From: Aquila chrysaetos chrysaetos
Taxonomy: Eukaryota > Chordata > Aves > Accipitriformes > Accipitridae
Direction of reading: 5' to 3'
DNA length: 64,000 bases
Assembly (NCBI RefSeq): GCF_900496995.4
Contig: NC_044019.1
Coordinates: 2,976,001 to 3,040,000, forward strand
Positions 59,828 through 64,000 of this stretch are shown here, piece after piece. The stretch's first letter is position 1. Each line of letters begins with the position of its first letter. Position numbers and translations under genes: made by a program. The notes under the pieces were generated by a model that saw only the letters and a list, made by a program, of their open reading frames with translations, ran no database searches and was not told the DNA's origin.

Positions 59828-59975
59828 TCCGGTTCGGCGGCGGCGGCGGCGACCGCCCCCCCTTCCCGGCGGAAAAAGGCCCGGGCGGGCTCGCTGCGCC
59901 GGGCCCTGAGCTGGCTCCGCGGCCGGCGGCGGCGGCACAAGGGCGGCAGCCCCTCGGCCGGGGCGGAGGGACGAG
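59741..59975 (+). CDS. NHSL3: NHSL3 (KIAA1522) first coding exon, partial gene
   Basis: A 235-nt coding exon begins with MSAGAAPAAGGERE and ends at a GTGAGG donor after 59975 (phase 1). It encodes an 11-residue Gly run, a 5-residue Ala run, then a basic segment (PPSRRKKARAGSLRRALSWL) followed by Arg-rich sequence. From memory one KIAA1522/NHSL3 isoform starts with a similar basic SGLRRAFSWLRGK segment, and the gene lies next to SYNC on the plus strand in human. Both support the call. NHS-family proteins act on actin remodelling through a WAVE-homology region, which is encoded early in NHS-type genes. The downstream exons are outside the window. If my recollection of the isoform is wrong, the exon would still be a credible GC-rich first exon. 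Confidence 0.55.
59795..59851 (+). repeat. NHSL3: GGC/GCG trinucleotide runs coding poly-Gly and poly-Ala
   Basis: 59795-59827 encodes eleven Gly (ten GGC and one GGT), and 59837-59851 encodes five Ala (GCG). This is typical of avian CpG-island first exons and is probably length-variable. Confidence 0.9.
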
Positions 59976-60086
59976 GTGAGGGGCGAGGGGACGGCGGTGG
60001 AGGTCGTGGAGGTGGGCGAGGAGGAGGGGACGGGGTGGGGGGCGAGGAGGTGGGTAAGGAGGGGTCAGGGCAGTGGCTGCGGAGGG

Positions 60087-60620
60087 CTCGGGGCGGTGGT
60101 GGCAGAGGAGGGGTCGCGGCGGTGGCCGAGGAGGAGCGGGAGTGGTGGCCGTGGAGGTGGGCGAGGAGCGGTCACGGTGGAAGCCGTGGAGGGTCGGGGT
60201 GGTGGCCGTGGAGGTGGCTAAAGAGGGGTCTCGGCGGTGGCCAAGGAGGAGTCGGAGTGGTGGCCGTGGAGGTGGCTAAGGAGAGCTAAAGGTGGTGGCC
60301 GTGGAGGTGGGCGAGGAGGGGTCACAGTGGAAGCCGAGGAGGGTTGGGGTGGTGGCTGTGCAGGTGGCTAAAGAGGGGTCTTGGTGGTGGCTGGTGAGGG
60401 GTGGAGGTGGTGGCCGTGGAGGTGGCCAAGGAGGGGTCACGGTGGTGGCCGAAAAGGAGGCGAGGTGGTGGCCGTGGAGGTGGCCGAGGAGGGGTCACAG
60501 TGGTGGCCAAGGAGGGGCGGAGGTGCTGGCCGTGGTGGTGGCCAGGAGGGGTGGAGGCGCTGGCCATGGTGGCAGCAGAAGTGGCTGAAGAGGGGTGAAG
60601 GTGGTGGTGGCCGTGGTGGT
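60087..60620. repeat. G-rich minisatellite, period about 57-58 bp
   Basis: The core GTGGCCGTGGAGGTGG recurs at 60145, 60202, 60260, 60295, 60410 and 60468, with a variant at 60352. Spacing is 57 or 58 bp except for one 35-bp step between 60260 and 60295. Between cores are degenerate AAGGAGGGGTCACGGTGGTG-like segments. The plus strand is almost free of C runs and strongly purine-rich. It lies just after the first NHSL3 exon, in intron 1. Confidence 0.85.
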
Positions 60621-63600
60621 GGTGGCCATGGGGGCTGTGCTGGCCACGGTGGCCGCTGCGGCCGCGGCAGCAGGCCGGATCCGGCAGTCCCTGGTGCAAT
60701 CTCGCCCCTGCCCCGAGGGCTGGTGCCGGTTCACTGGGTAGGTTCTCTCTCCGCTGAGTCAGAAGGTCACTGGGGCTGAGGGAAACCTGGAGGAACGCCA
60801 GCCGCTGCCGCTGCCGCCTTCTCCTCCTCCTCCTCCTGGGCAGGGTGTTTGCGTGCTCCAGGTGTGGCCCTTCCTGTCCTAGATATGGCCCTCGCCCCGG
60901 CCGGTTTGCGGGGTGCTGCCTCCGGAGCCCAGCCACGTCCCTGCCACCTTGACCAGGACAATCCTGCAGCGGAAGGTGCTGTGGGTGCCCTCTCTTCACT
61001 GCCCCGGGGCTGTATTATGGGGACCCGTGGGCTCCGCCTGGCCTCCCGTGGGCCGGTACCCTCAGCAGAGTGATGGGTGGTGGCGTGTCTGGTCATGCTC
61101 ATCTCCTTGGCACGCTTGTTTTGAAGTAGTAGGTGTCCCGGCGAGGCAGCAGCCTCTGGAGGTATCGCCCCGTGCAGCAGAGAAGTGCTCAGCCTCTCCC
61201 ACCCCATGCTATCAGGGACACCGTCTGCGTCATGCCACTGCCCTCCTGCAGGGCACCTCCGGCGAGGACGTCACCACGCTCTTGCCAAGGGAAAGGCCGC
61301 TTCTGCGGCACCCAAATGCAGCAGGATGCCGTCGCCTGGGACTTGCTTCCTCCATTTGCCCCGGGGAGTGAATTTCCAGGCATCCAGGACTGCATGCAGG
61401 CACGTTTACCGCTTGGAGAAGCACAGGGAGATCTGTGATAGGAGAGGAGTGGCCGTAGAAAGGCAAAAGGGCCTTGGGAAGAGGCTGAGCTCTCTGCTTA
61501 GCTGGTCCATCGGATGCTGCCGGTGCCTCCCTCCCGGCCTGCCGTGCGTGGACACCGCTGCCACGGCCCAACGCTGAAACCTGAGCAGAAAAAATGAGAT
61601 GTGCTGGAGCATGTGATGTTCCTCTTTGCAGTGTAGAAACGCCCCCAGCAGCTCTGCCAGCCCTTTTCTTTTTTTTTTTTTTTTTTTTTGCTTCCCCTAA
61701 AGTTGTAACGTTCACCAGCTAATCCTCAAAATGCGAAGTCACTGCCCGTCAGGGTCACAGTTCGGGGACCTCCAGCCCACTCGCCGCATCATCCCTCGCA
61801 AGCACGCCCTGCCAAAGTGTCAGCCGGGGCTCCGTCACCGCGGCGTTCAATTAGATATCCCCGTGTCCGGGAGAGCTGCCCCAAGTGCCCGCCTGCCCAC
61901 GGTCCATGCTGGTGATGGAGGGGCTGTGCGGTGCCACGGCCAGCCCCGGGGCTGCAGGACCTTTTCCCTCTGGGCTGTGCTTTTGGTTGTGCTGGTAGCT
62001 CACGGCATCCCGTTTGGCGTGCGTGGGGCCGGGAGGTGCCGCGTTCCGCCGCGTTCCACCGCGTCGCCGCTTGCTCGGCGGCGTGCAGTGGGGAAGCAGC
62101 GCGGTTGTGTGATGGTTGCAGCTTGCGTGCATGATTGAATCACCCTCCCCGCTCACTTCCAGCGTGCAGAGCGTGCCGGGAGCCCCACCCTGCTTAACCA
62201 CCTCCGGCCCGGCTGCGGCCACGAGCATCCTCGGGACACCGCCAGCACACGCCGGGGTTACCAGCATCCTTCCCCACGAGATGGGGGATAACGCTTCCCT
62301 GTATGACGGGGGTCAGGTTGCCTCGAGCGGCGGTTTGGGCTGAGCTGTGGAAATGGAAGGAGTGTTGGCTCCGGCGGCGCCGAGTGCCGGCTGCTTTCCG
62401 TGGGCGGCTGCGGCTGCAGAACTGCGTGCTGGAGCCGGCGGCATCGGCCGCCGCCGCTTGCAGCTCTGACCTGCCCAGAGGCTGCGTCGGCCTCGCTGCC
62501 GACACCACGAGCCCTCGTGCAGCAGGAGCCGGCCAGGCCCTGCCCCAGCTGGGAATTTTTCCAAACATCAGCTGGGAGCTGTGGGAGGGGGAAAGGGGAG
62601 AGCTTCAGCGGGTCCTTGTAGGCTCTGGGTGCCTTCGGCTTTCTCCCTGTGTCTGCACGGTGCTGCGGGGTGGTCTGGATCAGGCCCATGACCCGGCAGC
62701 TCCCCATCGCCCTGCCGTTCCCGCAGTTGGCTTTGGTCATGGAGGGGGGACAGGGCACATCCGACCATCCCCGGTGCATCCCGGCTGTGGGGGAGTGGGG
62801 ATGGGCCGTGCAGGGTCTGGGGATGGCGCGGGGGCGAGGGAGGGAAGGAAGCCGTCCCCGGAGAGACGCGGGTCAGGACTAGCTCCTCAGCCTGGGCATC
62901 TGCCCGTTCACGACCTGGGTGTCGGTGAGGTCGGAATTGCTCAGCACTGAAATCATGGGAGCAGGAGGATGAAAGCATTTCCACTTTGGATCAAACCCGT
63001 GGGTCCGTCTAATCAGAGATCCCATCTCTGGCTGCTCAAACAGCTGAGCTGTGTAGAGGAAAGACGCAGTAATCCTGCTCATGGGCGAGTTTCAGGCCAC
63101 CTCTCCGGGTGGGAACACCAGCGGCTTTATGCTGAGTGGGGGGATGGCTCCATCCCAGCTGGAAGCCGAGTCCTCTCCCATTTCCCGACTGGACGCTCTG
63201 CCCTGTTTGGGTGAACGGGCCCCGCCGGCTGCAGCGTCCCCTTTTTATACCAGTGCAACTCTTTGCCGCAAGATAATTCCTGCTGCGAGCTGTAACGCCA
63301 CATCCCAGGGTATGCAGCATCCCAGGGTATGCAGCAGCTGCCAGGGTGCTGCCAGCCCCAGGCTGTTTTACCTGTACACAGCCTGACTGCTTTGAGCACC
63401 TCCGTGGCCTCATCCCTGTGGTATCTGAGCACCTCGATTCCTAACAAACTGTTTATTTCCACAATAACCTTTGGAGGCAGAGGAGTGATTAACACCTGAG
63501 ATGGGAACTGAGGCTGGGAGAGCGGCTGGGCTGTACCGAGGGTCTAATACGGAGCAAGGAACTGGGGTGCTTGGCCAGCTCTGGTTTGCTGCCTGTGGCT

Positions 63601-64000
63601 GCTTTTTCCTGATGGAAGCTGGGAGCAAGAAAGCTGAAAGCTTTTCCTTCTCCTCTGTGAGCACTGCCTGCAGCCCCCCGGATGAAAGCAGCCTGTTAAC
63701 CCTCAGTGGCACGGCAGCAGCGAGCCTGCTCCCGCTCCCCGGGCTCCCCGAGCGCGCGGTGGTGGAGTACTGCTGCCTGCGAGTGGTTTTAGTCCAGTTT
63801 TTGGCTACTGCTTTATCCAGGTTTCGCAATATTCTTCTTAATTCCCTGATGAAGTAAAGGAATTGATGTTCCAGAAATATTAAATTAGGGTTTGTTTTTT
63901 TTTTTTCCTTTTTGATGCCAGTTTAGTCCGGCAGCAACAGATTTCCTGACTGGGGAGGGGGACACTGTGATGTTAAAAATAAAGCCTTCAATGCACACAG
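60621..64000 (+). other. NHSL3: NHSL3 intron 1 (start)
   Basis: GC-rich sequence without a supported exon. Notable pieces are a T run at about 61670-61690, a 17-bp tandem duplication at 63301-63334 and a T run near 63892-63906. The second NHSL3 exon is not recognisable within the window. Confidence 0.4.
63301..63334. repeat. 17-bp perfect tandem duplication
   Basis: CATCCCAGGGTATGCAG occurs twice in direct succession (63301-63317 and 63318-63334), a recent local duplication. Confidence 0.95.

Noticed and set aside
59976-60999. Several long frames in the G-rich minisatellite on both strands
   Set aside because: They are translations of the ~58-bp repeat, with no stop codons because of composition. 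The region follows a consensus splice donor and should be intron.
62985-63060. Resemblance to an old amniote interspersed repeat (GGATCAAACCCGTGGGTCCG stretch)
   Set aside because: The similarity to the GGTCCATCTAG-type repeats of reptiles is too short and decayed for me to name a family.

Overview
This is a 64-kb piece of a bird genome, probably from a neoavian species. The evidence is split genes with GT-AG introns, CpG-island promoters, and CR1 LINE tails with the avian-type 3' end (GATTCTATGATTC-like). The gene order matches human 1p35: ZBTB8B (3' end only), ZBTB8A, a second ZBTB8A-like gene, ZBTB8OS (archease, minus), RBBP4 (plus), SYNC (syncoilin, minus) and the first exon of NHSL3/KIAA1522 (plus). 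Every splice-resolved CDS was assembled by eye from GT/AG boundaries and closes in frame: RBBP4 425 aa, archease 164 aa, ZBTB8A 480 aa, ZBTB8A-like 485 aa, SYNC 493 aa.

Layout. 1-8.6 kb: last two coding exons and long 3' UTR of ZBTB8B. 8.6-12.7 kb: intergenic, with an old CR1 remnant. 12.75-27.8 kb: a tandem pair of BTB-zinc-finger genes whose coding exons have diverged strongly but whose CpG-island promoters are almost identical. 29.2-29.6 kb: an orphan CpG island. 30-35.2 kb: ZBTB8OS. 36.5-46 kb: RBBP4 with its own CpG island. 46.4-52.6 kb: SYNC, convergent with RBBP4. 52.6-59.2 kb: GC-rich DNA with no gene I can support. 59.2-64 kb: CpG island, first coding exon and a G-rich minisatellite at the start of NHSL3. 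Base composition shifts from AT-rich to strongly GC-rich at about 48 kb.

The gene products are not one pathway. ZBTB8A/8B are nuclear zinc-finger proteins. RBBP4 is a histone-binding WD40 subunit of NuRD, Sin3, PRC2, CAF-1 and DREAM. Archease activates the RTCB tRNA ligase. Syncoilin is a muscle intermediate-filament-type protein. NHSL3 belongs to the NHS actin-regulator family.

The most unusual signal is the ZBTB8A pair. Two blocks of about 234 bp and 642 bp in their promoters look identical, and shorter near-identical tracts sit in the BTB exon, inside genes that otherwise look anciently duplicated. Recurrent gene conversion fits this, and an assembly artefact must be excluded. Other points worth a second look are a coding tandem repeat in the SYNC head, a Cys4 element shared by the ZBTB8 family, a CpG island without an assigned gene, and a ~58-bp-period minisatellite in NHSL3 intron 1. 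I saw no virus-like element, CRISPR, tRNA or rRNA.
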